This document shows positions 7,250-16,259 of a stretch of DNA of 64,000 nt, in pieces. The notes beneath the pieces are model-generated. The model was not told the origin of the DNA and made no database searches. It saw nothing but the letters and a program-made list of their open reading frames with translations. This DNA is from Catellatospora vulcania (GTDB taxonomy: Bacteria > Actinomycetota > Actinomycetes > Mycobacteriales > Micromonosporaceae), in the NCBI RefSeq assembly GCF_009720385.1, contig NZ_WARX01000037.1:26170-90169 (forward strand), read 5' to 3'. Both the position numbers and the translations under genes were made by a program. Position 1 is the stretch's first letter; each line of letters starts with the position of its first letter.

Positions 7250-9793
7250 CTACTCGTGGGCGATGGCGGTGAGGACGTTGATGCGGGCGGCGCGGATGGC
7301 GGGCAGGACGGCGGCCAGGACGCCGAGGGCGGCACCGGCGGCCAGGTAGAGGCCGATGGCGGGCCAGGGGACGGCGAGGGTGTTCAGGCCCTCGTCGGCC
7401 AGGCCCTGGACCACGGCCGCGCCGAGTCCGATGCCGACGGCCACGCCCAGCAGCACGCCGAACACCGTGATCACCACAGCCTCGACGGTGATCATGCGCA
7501 TGGTCGCCGCCCGGCTGAGCCCGATGGCGCGCAGCAGGCCCAGCTCGCGGGTGCGCTCCAGCACCGACAGCGCCAGGGTGTTGATGACGCCCAGCACCGC
7601 GATGACGATGGCCAGGCCCAGCAGGATCTGGATCATGAGGAGCAGCTGGGCGCCCTCGCCCAGTTCCCGGTCCAGGTACTGCTGCTTGTCCTCGACCAGC
7701 ATCTCCGGGCTGTCGACCAGCAGCGCCTCCAGGCCCGTACGGGCCGCCGCGGCGTCCGCGCCGTCGGCGAGCCGGACGTACGCGAACGACGGCTGCGGGA
7801 AGCGCATCCCCGGCACCACGTCCGTGCCGAAGATGAAGCCGCCGTAGAACGGCGCCCGCTCGTAGACGCCGCTGATCCGGTACGTCGTCGGCTCGCCCTT
7901 GGGCAGCTTCACGGTGACCGTGCTGCCGACGGCCAGCCCGGCCTCGGTGGCGTTCTCGTTGTCGACGACGACCTCGCCCGGCCCCGGCTGGGCCAGCGAA
8001 CCCGCGACCTTCACCAGCGACAGGTCCCGGACGACGGCCGGCAGGTCGGTGACCGCGGCCGCCCAGCTCGGCTCCTCGTTGATGAGGGCCTGGTCGTTGT
8101 ACTCGGCGGTGACCGTGCCGATACCGGGCACCGCCCGCATCCGCGGCAGCAGCGCCTCGTCGAACGTCGGCAGCACGCCCGGCGACTCCTGGCCCGAGAT
8201 GATCAGGTCGGCCTGGAAGCCGGTCTCGGCGTCGCCGCGCAGGCTCTTGTCGGCCGAGGAGATCGTGGTGTTCACGCCGGTGATCAGGGCGACCCCGACC
8301 ATCAGCGCGGCCGCGGTGATCGCGGTACGGCGCGGGTTGCGGCCGGAGTTGAGCCGCCCCAGCCGTCCCGGCACCGACCAGGAGAACAGCCGGCCGAGCA
8401 CGGACACCACCGGGCGGGCCAGCACCGGGCTCAGCAGCGACACCCCGATGAAGGTGGCGAGCACCCCGCCCAGCAGCAGCCACATCACCGCGTCGCCGCT
8501 GCTGGCGAGCCCGAACGCGATAGCGCCGGCGCCCAGCGCGCCGATCACGGCGCCGCTGATCGTCAGCCTGGTGAGCGGGCGGTCCGGGGTGGCGACCTCC
8601 TGCAGCGCGGCGACCGGGGGCACCCGGGAGGCGCGCACCGCGGGCAGCAGCGCCGCGATCACGGTGACGCCGATGCCGACGGCGAACGCGCTGATCACGG
8701 CGGCGAGCGGTACGCCGATGGAGGCCAGCACGATGCTGGTGAAGTCGGCGGCGAGTTTCGCCAGCAGCGCGCCGACGCCGACGCCCGCGGCCAGGCCGAG
8801 CACCGAGGCGAGCAGGCCGATGGCCAGCGCCTCGACCATGACCGAGCCGATGACCTGGCGGCGGCTCGCGCCCAGCGCCCGGCTGAGCGCGAGTTCCCTG
8901 GTCCGCTGCGCCACGATGATCGAGAACGTGTTGAGGATGAGGAAGGTGCCGACGAACAGCGCCACCCCGGCGAAGCCGAGCAGGATGTTGTTGAACAGCG
9001 ACAGGAACGACTTGAAGCCGCCGGCGATGGCCGCGGCTGCCTCCTGCCCGGTCTGCACGACGTACTTGTCGCCGAGCCGCGACTTGATCGCGTCGCGCAG
9101 GGCGGCGGGATCGGTGCCGGGCGCGGCGGTCACGCTCAGGCTGGTGTACGCGCCGGGCGCGCCCAGCATCAGCTCCTGGGCCACCGGCTCGGTGAACCGG
9201 ACCTCGTGCACCGGTCCCTGGCCGGGCAGCCCGCCCTCGTAGCCGAAGACGCCGACGAGCGTGAACATCTGCTTGGGTTTGGTGGTCAGCACGCCGACTC
9301 GGTCGCCGACCTTGAGCTTGCTCAGCTCGGCCAGGGTCACGTTGACCGCGATCTCGTCGGCCGCGGTCGGCCCGCGGCCCTCACGCAGTTCCAGGCCGCC
9401 GGTCTCGCCGGTCCAGTTCGCGCCGAAGCGCGGCGGGCCGAACGAGGCGACGACCTTGCCGTCCGTGCCGATCACGCGGGCGCCGTCGGCCTGCACCACG
9501 CCGACGGCCTCGGCGACGCCGGGCACGGCGGCCACCGCGTCGCGGTCGGCGGCGGCGAGCATGCCGGGCACCGACTCGCCCTCCAGCTCGGACACGTCGA
9601 TGGCCGGGCGGGCGGTGACCAGCACATCGGTCTCGGCCATGGCCGAGGAGAACATGTTGTCGAACGAGCGGCCCAGCGCGTCGGTCAGCACGAACGAGCC
9701 GGACACGAACATCACGCCCAGCAGCACGGCCAGGCCCGACAGGACCAGGCGCAGCTTGCGGGCGAGCAGGCTCTTCAGGGTGGCGCGCAGCAT
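7250..9793 (-). CDS. MacB/FtsX-type ABC transporter permease (second copy)
   Basis: An 847-residue integral membrane protein with two FtsX domains. One TM near residue 20 (LVLSGLAVLLGVMFVSGSFV) is followed by a large extracytoplasmic domain, three TMs near residues 260-420, then one TM, a second extracytoplasmic domain and three C-terminal TMs. Such permeases export peptides, antibiotics or lipids, or transmit stress signals. The ATG overlaps the stop of its ATPase gene (TGATG). It resembles the permease at 10780 in architecture but is clearly diverged. The substrate is unknown. Confidence 0.85.
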   Translation of the reverse strand: MLRATLKSLLARKLRLVLSGLAVLLGVMFVSGSFVLTDALGRSFDNMFSSAMAETDVLVTARPAIDVSELEGESVPGMLAAADRDAVAAVPGVAEAVGVVQADGARVIGTDGKVVASFGPPRFGANWTGETGGLELREGRGPTAADEIAVNVTLAELSKLKVGDRVGVLTTKPKQMFTLVGVFGYEGGLPGQGPVHEVRFTEPVAQELMLGAPGAYTSLSVTAAPGTDPAALRDAIKSRLGDKYVVQTGQEAAAAIAGGFKSFLSLFNNILLGFAGVALFVGTFLILNTFSIIVAQRTRELALSRALGASRRQVIGSVMVEALAIGLLASVLGLAAGVGVGALLAKLAADFTSIVLASIGVPLAAVISAFAVGIGVTVIAALLPAVRASRVPPVAALQEVATPDRPLTRLTISGAVIGALGAGAIAFGLASSGDAVMWLLLGGVLATFIGVSLLSPVLARPVVSVLGRLFSWSVPGRLGRLNSGRNPRRTAITAAALMVGVALITGVNTTISSADKSLRGDAETGFQADLIISGQESPGVLPTFDEALLPRMRAVPGIGTVTAEYNDQALINEEPSWAAAVTDLPAVVRDLSLVKVAGSLAQPGPGEVVVDNENATEAGLAVGSTVTVKLPKGEPTTYRISGVYERAPFYGGFIFGTDVVPGMRFPQPSFAYVRLADGADAAAARTGLEALLVDSPEMLVEDKQQYLDRELGEGAQLLLMIQILLGLAIVIAVLGVINTLALSVLERTRELGLLRAIGLSRAATMRMITVEAVVITVFGVLLGVAVGIGLGAAVVQGLADEGLNTLAVPWPAIGLYLAAGAALGVLAAVLPAIRAARINVLTAIAHE

Positions 9794-10581
9794 CAGAGGT
9801 CGGTCCCCAGCGGCGCGGGGCGGTCCAGGCTCTTCAGGGTGTCCAGCACCCGCTCCGGGGTGGGCGCGGTCAGCTCGGCGACGATCTGGCCGTCGGCGAG
9901 GAAGATGACCCGGTCGGCGTACGAGGCGGCGACGGCGTCGTGGGTGACCATGACGATCGTCTGGCCGTACTCGGTGACGCTGCGGCGCAGGAAGCCCAGC
10001 ACCTCGGCGCCGGAGCGGCTGTCCAGGTTGCCCGTCGGCTCGTCGGCGAAGACGACCTCCGGCCGGGACACGAGCGCGCGGGCGCAGGCGACGCGCTGCT
10101 GCTGGCCGCCGGAGAGCTGGCTCGGGCGGTGGCCGAGCCGGTCGCCCAGGCCCACCGTCTCGATGACCGTCTTGAACCACTGCGGGTCCGCCTTGCGCCC
10201 GGCGATCGCGAGCGGGAGCAGGATGTTCTCCTCGGCGGTCAGCGTCGGCAGCAGGTTGAACTGCTGGAAGATGAAACCGATCTTCTCGCGGCGCAGCCGG
10301 GTCAGCCCGGCGTCGGACAGGCCGGTGACCTCGGTGTCGCCGACGAAGACCTGGCCGCGGCTGACCGAGTCCAGGCCCGCGAGGCAGTGCATGAGGGTGG
10401 ACTTGCCGGAGCCGGACGGGCCCATGATGGCGGTGAAGCGGCCGCGCTCGAGCTCGACGTCGACCCCGCGCAGGGCGACCACCTGTGCCTCGCCGGTGCC
10501 GTACACCTTCCACACCTGGGACGCGCGGGCGGCGGAGGTCTCCGCGCGCTGGCGGGTCAGGGGCGGGGCTGCTGTTGTCAT
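9793..10581 (-). CDS. MacB/LolD-type ABC transporter ATPase (second copy)
   Basis: A 262-residue ATPase for the permease encoded right after it. Walker A is GPSGSGKST, the Q-loop is IFQQFNLLPT, the signature is LSGGQQQRVACARAL, and Walker B is EVVFADEPTGNLD. The last is characteristic of the MacB/LolD/FtsE class. ATG 10581 is preceded by GAGGGAAG; an upstream in-frame ATG lacks support. Most positions match the ATPase at 13329, including long identical stretches around IFQQFNLLPTLTAEENILLP, so the pair arose by duplication. It may be transcribed separately, because a strong hairpin precedes it. Confidence 0.88.
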   Translation of the reverse strand: MTTAAPPLTRQRAETSAARASQVWKVYGTGEAQVVALRGVDVELERGRFTAIMGPSGSGKSTLMHCLAGLDSVSRGQVFVGDTEVTGLSDAGLTRLRREKIGFIFQQFNLLPTLTAEENILLPLAIAGRKADPQWFKTVIETVGLGDRLGHRPSQLSGGQQQRVACARALVSRPEVVFADEPTGNLDSRSGAEVLGFLRRSVTEYGQTIVMVTHDAVAASYADRVIFLADGQIVAELTAPTPERVLDTLKSLDRPAPLGTDL

Positions 10582-10744
10582 GAGTTCTTCCCTCGGCGGG
10601 TCGGCGACATGGACCGGCCGGCCGCGTAGCCAAGGCGGGGGCACGCGACCGGCCGGTGTACTCATCGTCGGCGGGGAAAGCGCCGCGGACCTCGGCCCGC
10701 GGGGTGAGCGTCCCCGGGCTTCCGCACGCGGGGAAGGCCCCACG

Positions 10745-10772
10745 CCCGGGTCAGGGGCGACCCTGACCCGGG
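10745..10772. terminator. Strong hairpin after the first MacB-like module
   Basis: A perfect 12-bp stem, CCCGGGTCAGGG with CCCTGACCCGGG, carries a GCGA tetraloop. It lies just past the stop of the permease gene ending at 10780 on the minus strand. It separates the two ABC modules, so the second probably has its own promoter in 10582-10744 or relies on readthrough. Confidence 0.75.
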
Positions 10773-10779
10773 CGGGCGG

Positions 10780-13332
10780 CTACTCGTAGGAGATGGCGTC
10801 CAGCACGTTGAGCCGGGCCGCCATGCGCGCCGGGATGACCGCCGCGAGCACGCCGGCCACGACCGCGGCCAGGAGGTACTGCCCCAGCTCCAGCCACGGG
10901 ATCGCGATGACCGTCGCGAACTCCAGCGTCATCAGCGCCTTGGTGAACGCGGCCCCGAGACCGACCCCGAGAGCCAACCCGAGGAAGACCCCGAACACCG
11001 TGATCAGCACCGACTCGACGGTGACCATCCAGACCAGGCCCGACCGGCTCAGCCCGACCGCGCGGACCAGGCCCAGCTCGCGGGTGCGCTCGACGATGCT
11101 GAGCACCAGCGTGTTCAGGATGCCCAGCAGCGCGATGACCAGGGCCACCAGCAGCAGGATCTGCACCGCGATCAGCAGGAAGTCGTAGCTGGCGGTGGCC
11201 TGGTCGACGTAGGACTGCCGATCGCCGACCTGCACGCCCGGGTAGTCCTTCATGATCGTCTCGATCTTCTCGACCACGGGGGCCGCGTCGACGCCGTCGT
11301 TCAGCGAGACGAAGCCCTGGAACGCCAGCGGCCCGGGGAAGTCCGCGACCGCGGCCTCGCCGACCAGGATGCCCTGGATGATCGGCGTCGCCTGGTACAC
11401 GCCGACCACGGTGTAGTCGCGGGTCACCCCGCCGATCACCACCGGGGTCCGGTCGCCCGCCTTGAGCTTGAGCGTCTCGGCGATGTTGTCGTCGAGCACC
11501 AGCTCCTGCGCGGCCAGGGTGCGGATCTGGCCGTCGGTCGCGTCGAACGGGAACATGCGCGAGGCCTGGCCGACGTCGGTGGCGAAGATGCCGAACGCCT
11601 GCGGCTGCCCGGCGACGCTCACCCCGAGCGCGTCGAAGTGCCAGGCCGCGGCCTCCTTCACGCCCGGTATGGCGCGTACCTGGTCCAGCGCCTTCGGGTT
11701 GAAGCCCTGCCGGCCGTCGGGGGCGGCGGTGACGTTCGCCTGGATCATCACCTCGACGCCGATGTTGTCGCCCATGATGTCCTCAAGACTGGTCTTGAAG
11801 GACTGGACCACGGTCGCGGTCATGCCGATCACGGTGACGCCGATGATGATCGCGGCGGCGGTGACGGCGGTGCGGCGCGGGTTGCGCGCCGCGTTGCGCA
11901 CCCCGAGGTTGCCGGCCGAGCCCCGGCCGATCAGCGCCCCCAGCCCGCGCACGATGGGGCGGGCCAGCAGCGGCGACAGCAGCAGCGCCCCGATGAACAC
12001 CAGCACCGCGCCGCCGAGCAGCACCAGGAACGCGGTGCCGCCCAGGTCGGCGAACGCGCCGAGCAGCACCAGGCCGATGCCGGGCAGCGCGAACACCGCC
12101 CCGACGATCGACAGCGCGGTCAGCGACTTGTCCGGGCGCACCACGTCGCGCATCGCGGCCACCGGCGGCACCGACGAAGCCCGCACCGCGGGCACGAACG
12201 CGGCGATCAGCGTCACCACGACACCCAGCAGGTAGGCCAGGATCACCGTGAGCGGCGCGATCACCAGCCCGGCCGCGGGCAGCTCCACCTGGCTGGTGAT
12301 CGCCGCCTCGCCCGCCGCGGCGACGCCGATGCCGGCCGCGAGTCCGACGGTCGCGCCGACCAGGCTGACGATCAGCGCCTCCAGCAGCACCGATCCAGCG
12401 ACCTGACCCCACCCGGCGCCCAGCGCCCGCAGCAGCGCCAGCTCACGGGTGCGCTGCGCGACGATGATGTTGAAGGTGTTGAAGATCAGGAAGATGCCGA
12501 CCACGCCCGCGACCACCGCGAACCCGATCAGGATGTACTTGAACACGTCGAACAGCACGCCGACCTGCGCCGACTGCTCCTCGCTGCTCTCCTGCCCGGT
12601 CAGCGCCTTGAACCCGGCCGGCAGCTTCTCGACGATCCGCTGCTTGAGCGTGTCGTCGCTGACACCGTCCTCGGCGGCGAACGACGCGCCACCGTACAGG
12701 CCGGTGCCGCCGTAGAAGGTCTGCTGCGCGAACGCCTGCTGGAACATGACCACGACCTCGCCGGCGAGGCTGTCCCGGCCGCCGGAGTAGCCGGCCACGC
12801 CGACGACGGTGAACGAGCGCGGCTCGTTGAGCACCGGCAGGTACACCTTCAGCTGCTCGCCGCGCTTGACCTTGGCCAGCTCGGCGGTGTGCGCGGTGAT
12901 CGTCACCTCGCCCTCGGCGGTGGGCCAGCGACCCTCGCGCAGCTCGACCAGGCCCAGCGGGTCGTCGTTGCCGTCCACGCCGAAGCCGAGCGCCGCGTCG
13001 GCGCTGACCGGCTCGCCGTCGGTGGCCCGGAACGGGATCACGCCCTGGGCGCTGACGTCCGGCGAGACGGCCTTGACGCCGTCGACCTCGGACAGGGCGC
13101 GCAGCTGCGCGTCGGTCAGCCGGGCGGGCTCGACCGCCTGCGGGTCCTTGGCAGCCACCACCACCGACACGTTCTGGTTGATGGTGCTGAACAGGGCGGT
13201 GAACCGCGCGTTCAGGGTGTCCGACAGCACCAGGCTGCCGGCCAGGAACGCCACCGACAGCACGATGGCGAAGACGGCCAGCGACAGGCGCAGTTTGCGC
13301 TGCAGCAGGCCGCGGAGGCTGGCCTTGATCAT
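10780..13332 (-). CDS. MacB/FtsX-type ABC transporter permease (first copy)
   Basis: An 850-residue membrane protein with duplicated FtsX domains. The N-terminal TM is LSLAVFAIVLSVAFLAGSLV, the large outside domains cover roughly residues 45-250 and 500-720, and there are two groups of three TMs. The conserved cytoplasmic segment RTRELALLRALGA and its C-terminal counterpart RTRELGLVRAVGLS are typical of MacB permeases. Its ATG overlaps the ATPase stop by 4 nt, and it belongs to the two-component-system operon. By analogy with Bce/Lia-like modules it may handle envelope-active compounds; this is inference. Confidence 0.86.
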   Translation of the reverse strand: MIKASLRGLLQRKLRLSLAVFAIVLSVAFLAGSLVLSDTLNARFTALFSTINQNVSVVVAAKDPQAVEPARLTDAQLRALSEVDGVKAVSPDVSAQGVIPFRATDGEPVSADAALGFGVDGNDDPLGLVELREGRWPTAEGEVTITAHTAELAKVKRGEQLKVYLPVLNEPRSFTVVGVAGYSGGRDSLAGEVVVMFQQAFAQQTFYGGTGLYGGASFAAEDGVSDDTLKQRIVEKLPAGFKALTGQESSEEQSAQVGVLFDVFKYILIGFAVVAGVVGIFLIFNTFNIIVAQRTRELALLRALGAGWGQVAGSVLLEALIVSLVGATVGLAAGIGVAAAGEAAITSQVELPAAGLVIAPLTVILAYLLGVVVTLIAAFVPAVRASSVPPVAAMRDVVRPDKSLTALSIVGAVFALPGIGLVLLGAFADLGGTAFLVLLGGAVLVFIGALLLSPLLARPIVRGLGALIGRGSAGNLGVRNAARNPRRTAVTAAAIIIGVTVIGMTATVVQSFKTSLEDIMGDNIGVEVMIQANVTAAPDGRQGFNPKALDQVRAIPGVKEAAAWHFDALGVSVAGQPQAFGIFATDVGQASRMFPFDATDGQIRTLAAQELVLDDNIAETLKLKAGDRTPVVIGGVTRDYTVVGVYQATPIIQGILVGEAAVADFPGPLAFQGFVSLNDGVDAAPVVEKIETIMKDYPGVQVGDRQSYVDQATASYDFLLIAVQILLLVALVIALLGILNTLVLSIVERTRELGLVRAVGLSRSGLVWMVTVESVLITVFGVFLGLALGVGLGAAFTKALMTLEFATVIAIPWLELGQYLLAAVVAGVLAAVIPARMAARLNVLDAISYE

Positions 13333-14180
13333 TCGGAGGCTCCCGTGGCGGTCGCCGCCGGGGAGTCCTCGGCGGTGCGCTGTCCGGGCGGGCCGTCGGG
13401 GCCGCCCGTCGGCGAGGACACGACGTCCAGACGCTTGATCCGGTCGAGCACCGCGTCCGCGGTCGGCTCGCGCAGCTCGTCGACGATCTGCCCGTCGGCG
13501 AGGAAGATGACCCGGTCGGCGTAGCTGGCCGCGTTCGCGTCGTGGGTGACCATGACGATGGTCTGGCCGTGCTCGGTGACGCTGCGGCGCAGGAAGCTCA
13601 GGATCTCCGCGCCGGAGCGGCTGTCCAGGTTGCCGGTCGGCTCGTCGGCGAAGATGACCTCGGGCTGCGACACCAGCGCCCGCGCGCACGCGACGCGCTG
13701 CTGCTGGCCGCCGGAGAGCTGGTTCGGGCGGTGGTGCAGCCGGTCGCCCAGGCCCACCGTCTCGATGACCGTCTTGAACCACTGCGGGTCGGGCTTGCGC
13801 CCGGCGATGGCCAGCGGGAGCAGGATGTTCTCCTCCGCGGTCAGCGTCGGCAGCAGGTTGAACTGCTGGAAGATGAAGCCGACCTTCTCGCGGCGCAGCC
13901 GGGTCAGACCCGCGTCGCCCAGGCCGTTCAGGGCCGTGTCGCCGATGGCGAGCTGACCGCGGGTGGCCGAGTCCAGGCCCGCCATGCAGTGCATCAGGGT
14001 GGACTTGCCGCTGCCGGACGGGCCCATGATGGCCGTGAACCGGCCGCGTTCGAGCTCGACGCTCACCCCGCGCAGGGCGATCACCTGCGCCTCGCCCGAG
14101 CCGTACACCTTCCAAAGATCAGCCGCGCGGGCCGCGGCGCCGGCGCCGGCGGCGGGTGTGTCGATTACCGGAGAAGTCAT
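13329..14180 (-). CDS. MacB/LolD-type ABC transporter ATPase (first copy)
   Basis: A 283-residue ATPase with Walker A GPSGSGKST, signature LSGGQQQRVACARAL and Walker B EVIFADEPTGNLD, followed by VTHD. Compared with its copy at 9793 it has a longer C-terminal tail (about 30 residues, Pro/Gly/Thr-rich). The start could be ATG 14180 or a GTG two codons earlier; neither has a good Shine-Dalgarno. It lies 73 bp after the response regulator stop with no hairpin between, so it is likely co-transcribed and under that regulator. Confidence 0.88.
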   Translation of the reverse strand: MTSPVIDTPAAGAGAAARAADLWKVYGSGEAQVIALRGVSVELERGRFTAIMGPSGSGKSTLMHCMAGLDSATRGQLAIGDTALNGLGDAGLTRLRREKVGFIFQQFNLLPTLTAEENILLPLAIAGRKPDPQWFKTVIETVGLGDRLHHRPNQLSGGQQQRVACARALVSQPEVIFADEPTGNLDSRSGAEILSFLRRSVTEHGQTIVMVTHDANAASYADRVIFLADGQIVDELREPTADAVLDRIKRLDVVSSPTGGPDGPPGQRTAEDSPAATATGASE

Positions 14181-14253
14181 GCCCACAGGCTGTCAGCGCC
14201 TGTCCACCCCTCCCTCAGACCTCGGGACGGTCTTGCGGGCGGCCGGCTCCTCC

Positions 14254-14925
14254 TTAAGTAGTAGAGCCGGGTCGTACCAGGCCCGTCTCGTAGGCCAGCA
14301 CCACGGCCTGCACCCGGTCGCGCAGCCCCAGCTTGGTCAGCATGTGCCCGACGTGCGTCTTCACTGTGGTCTCGCTCACCGTCAGCGCCCGCGCGATCTC
14401 CGCATTGGACAGTCCCCGGGCCACCTGGACCAGCACCTCGCGTTCCCGCTCGGTCAGCGTGCTCAGCGAGTGCGGCACGGTCACGTCCGGGTCGGGCAGC
14501 AGGCTCGCGAAGCGGTCCAGCAGCCGGCGCAGGATGCGCGGCGCGACCACCGCCTCGCCCGCGGCGACGGTGCGGATCGCGGCCACCAGCTCGTCGGCCG
14601 GCACGTCCTTGGCCAGGAAGCCGCTGGCCCCGGCGCGCAGCGCGCCGACCACGTAGTCGTCGAGGTCGAACGTGGTCAGGATGAGCACCCGCACCGGCAG
14701 CTTCGCCGCGGTGATGTCGCGGGTCGCGGCCACCCCGTCGCGGCGCGGCATGCGCACGTCCATCAGCACCACGTCCGGCAGCAGCCGCCGGGCCAGGTCC
14801 ACGGCCTCCACGCCGTCGGCGGCCTCGCCGACGATGTCCAGATCGGGCTCCGCGCCCAGCACCATGCGGAAGCCGCTGCGCAGCAGCGGCTGGTCGTCGG
14901 CGAGCAGCACCCGGATCGGTTTCAC
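14254..14925 (-). CDS. NarL/LuxR-family response regulator
   Basis: A 223-residue two-component regulator. The receiver domain spans residues 1-120: acidic residues in LLADDQPLL, the phospho-accepting Asp in VVLMDVRMPRRDG and the Lys in GFLAKDVPAD. The LuxR-type HTH covers residues 155-215 (LTEREREVLVQVARGLSNAE, then TVKTHVGHMLTKL). It starts with GTG, 13 bp after the kinase gene. Its targets probably include the ABC genes that follow. Confidence 0.92.
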   Translation of the reverse strand: MKPIRVLLADDQPLLRSGFRMVLGAEPDLDIVGEAADGVEAVDLARRLLPDVVLMDVRMPRRDGVAATRDITAAKLPVRVLILTTFDLDDYVVGALRAGASGFLAKDVPADELVAAIRTVAAGEAVVAPRILRRLLDRFASLLPDPDVTVPHSLSTLTEREREVLVQVARGLSNAEIARALTVSETTVKTHVGHMLTKLGLRDRVQAVVLAYETGLVRPGSTT

Positions 14926-14938
14926 CGCGAAACCACCG

Positions 14939-16237
14939 TCACCCTGCGACCTCCGCTTCCGCCTCGGGGGCCGCCGCAGCCGCCCCTGCCTGTTCGATGG
15001 GTATCCGCGCGTGCACCCGGAACCCGCCGCCCGGACGGGGACCGGTGCGCAGGGCGCCGCCGTACACCGCGACGCGCTCGCGCATGCCGAGCAGGCCGTG
15101 GCCGGTGACCGAGCCGATCGAGATCCCGTCTGCGGAGAGGGTACGCGCGTACGGTCCCCGGCCGGTGTCGAACACCTCGATCGTCAGCAGCCGCCCGTCG
15201 ACGGCCAGCCGCACCTCGGCCCGCGCCGGCCCGGCGTGTTTGAGCGCGTTGGTCAGCGCCTCCTGCACGATCCGGTACGCCGTCAGGGCCACCCCCGGGT
15301 CGACCTCGCCCAGCTCGCCGTCCACCCGCAGCGACGTGGACAGTCCCGCCTCGCACACCTGCTCCACCAGCGACCGCAGCGCGGACAGGCCCGGCTGCGG
15401 GCTGCGGTCCGCGTCGTCGTCGCGGGCGCTCTCCGAACGCAGCACGAACAGCAGCCGGCGCAGCTCGCGCAGGGTGGTGCGGCTGGTCTGCTCGATGGTC
15501 GCCAGGGCCTCGTCGGCGGCGGCCGGGTCGCGGTGCAGCATGCGCCGCGCGCCGGTGGACATCACGCCGATCACGCTGACGTGGTGGGCGACCACGTCGT
15601 GCAGCTCCCGGGCGATGCGGCGGCGCTCCTCGGCGACCGCCTGCTCGGTCAGCGCCTGCTGATTGGCCTCGGCCGCCTGGGCCCGCTCGGCCAGCGCCAC
15701 GGACGCCTCGCGCCGGGCCCGCACGGTGCGTCCGATCAAGAAGGTGATCACCATCACCACGAGGTTGACGACCATCCCCGCCGACATGGTGATCAGCTCC
15801 GTGCCGGCGGCGGCGGCCATCACGTCGTTGTGGTAAGCCCAGACCCACATCAGGTCGTTGACCAGCCACAGCGCCAGGGTGGCCAGCACGGCCCGCCACC
15901 ACCGCTCGTACGCGGCCGCCGTGTACGCCAGCACCCACAGCGCGACGCCCTGCCCGCCCATCAGCGACTCCGGCCACAGCAGGCCGATCGCGGTGAACGC
16001 CGCCGTCGCCGCGACGCCCAGCCACAGGTGGGTGCGGCGGAGCATCACGGGCAGCAGCGTCACCGCGCACCACAGCACGGTGGCCGCGCTGGTCCGCAGG
16101 CCCCAGCCCGGCTCGGCGTACGCCAGGCTGATCTGCACCACGAACAGCCCGGCGGCCAGCGCCGCGTCCGCGCGCAGCGGCGTCCACCAGGCAGGCTTCC
16201 ACCAGGTCAGGCGCTGCGTCAGCGGGGTCAGGGGCAC
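14939..16237 (-). CDS. Sensor histidine kinase (HisKA_3, DesK/LiaS-like)
   Basis: A 432-residue membrane kinase. About six TM helices occupy residues 20-165 with only short loops outside, typical of intramembrane-sensing kinases. The dimerisation/phosphotransfer helix has RRIARELHDVVAHHVSVIGV near residue 210. The ATPase domain has the N-box YRIVQEALTNALKHAG and the G-box GHGLLGMRERV. The start is GTG 16237; a TAGCCT box 6 nt upstream suggests leaderless transcription in addition to readthrough from the nuclease gene 22 bp upstream. It phosphorylates the adjacent NarL-type regulator. Confidence 0.92.
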   Translation of the reverse strand: MPLTPLTQRLTWWKPAWWTPLRADAALAAGLFVVQISLAYAEPGWGLRTSAATVLWCAVTLLPVMLRRTHLWLGVAATAAFTAIGLLWPESLMGGQGVALWVLAYTAAAYERWWRAVLATLALWLVNDLMWVWAYHNDVMAAAAGTELITMSAGMVVNLVVMVITFLIGRTVRARREASVALAERAQAAEANQQALTEQAVAEERRRIARELHDVVAHHVSVIGVMSTGARRMLHRDPAAADEALATIEQTSRTTLRELRRLLFVLRSESARDDDADRSPQPGLSALRSLVEQVCEAGLSTSLRVDGELGEVDPGVALTAYRIVQEALTNALKHAGPARAEVRLAVDGRLLTIEVFDTGRGPYARTLSADGISIGSVTGHGLLGMRERVAVYGGALRTGPRPGGGFRVHARIPIEQAGAAAAAPEAEAEVAG

Positions 16238-16259
16238 GCGGGCAGGCTACCTGGTCGGG

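Noticed and set aside
5079..8483. A 1,134-codon frame running through the MFS gene and beyond
   Set aside because: The exporter start at 6398 overlaps the ArsR-type stop as ATGA, and upstream residues are low-complexity Arg/Gly/Pro.
7256..10789. A single plus-strand open frame of more than 1,100 codons opposite the ABC genes
   Set aside because: It is rich in Arg, Gly, His, Gln and Asp with no domain, and mirrors the codon bias of the minus-strand ABC genes. Typical GC-rich antisense shadow.
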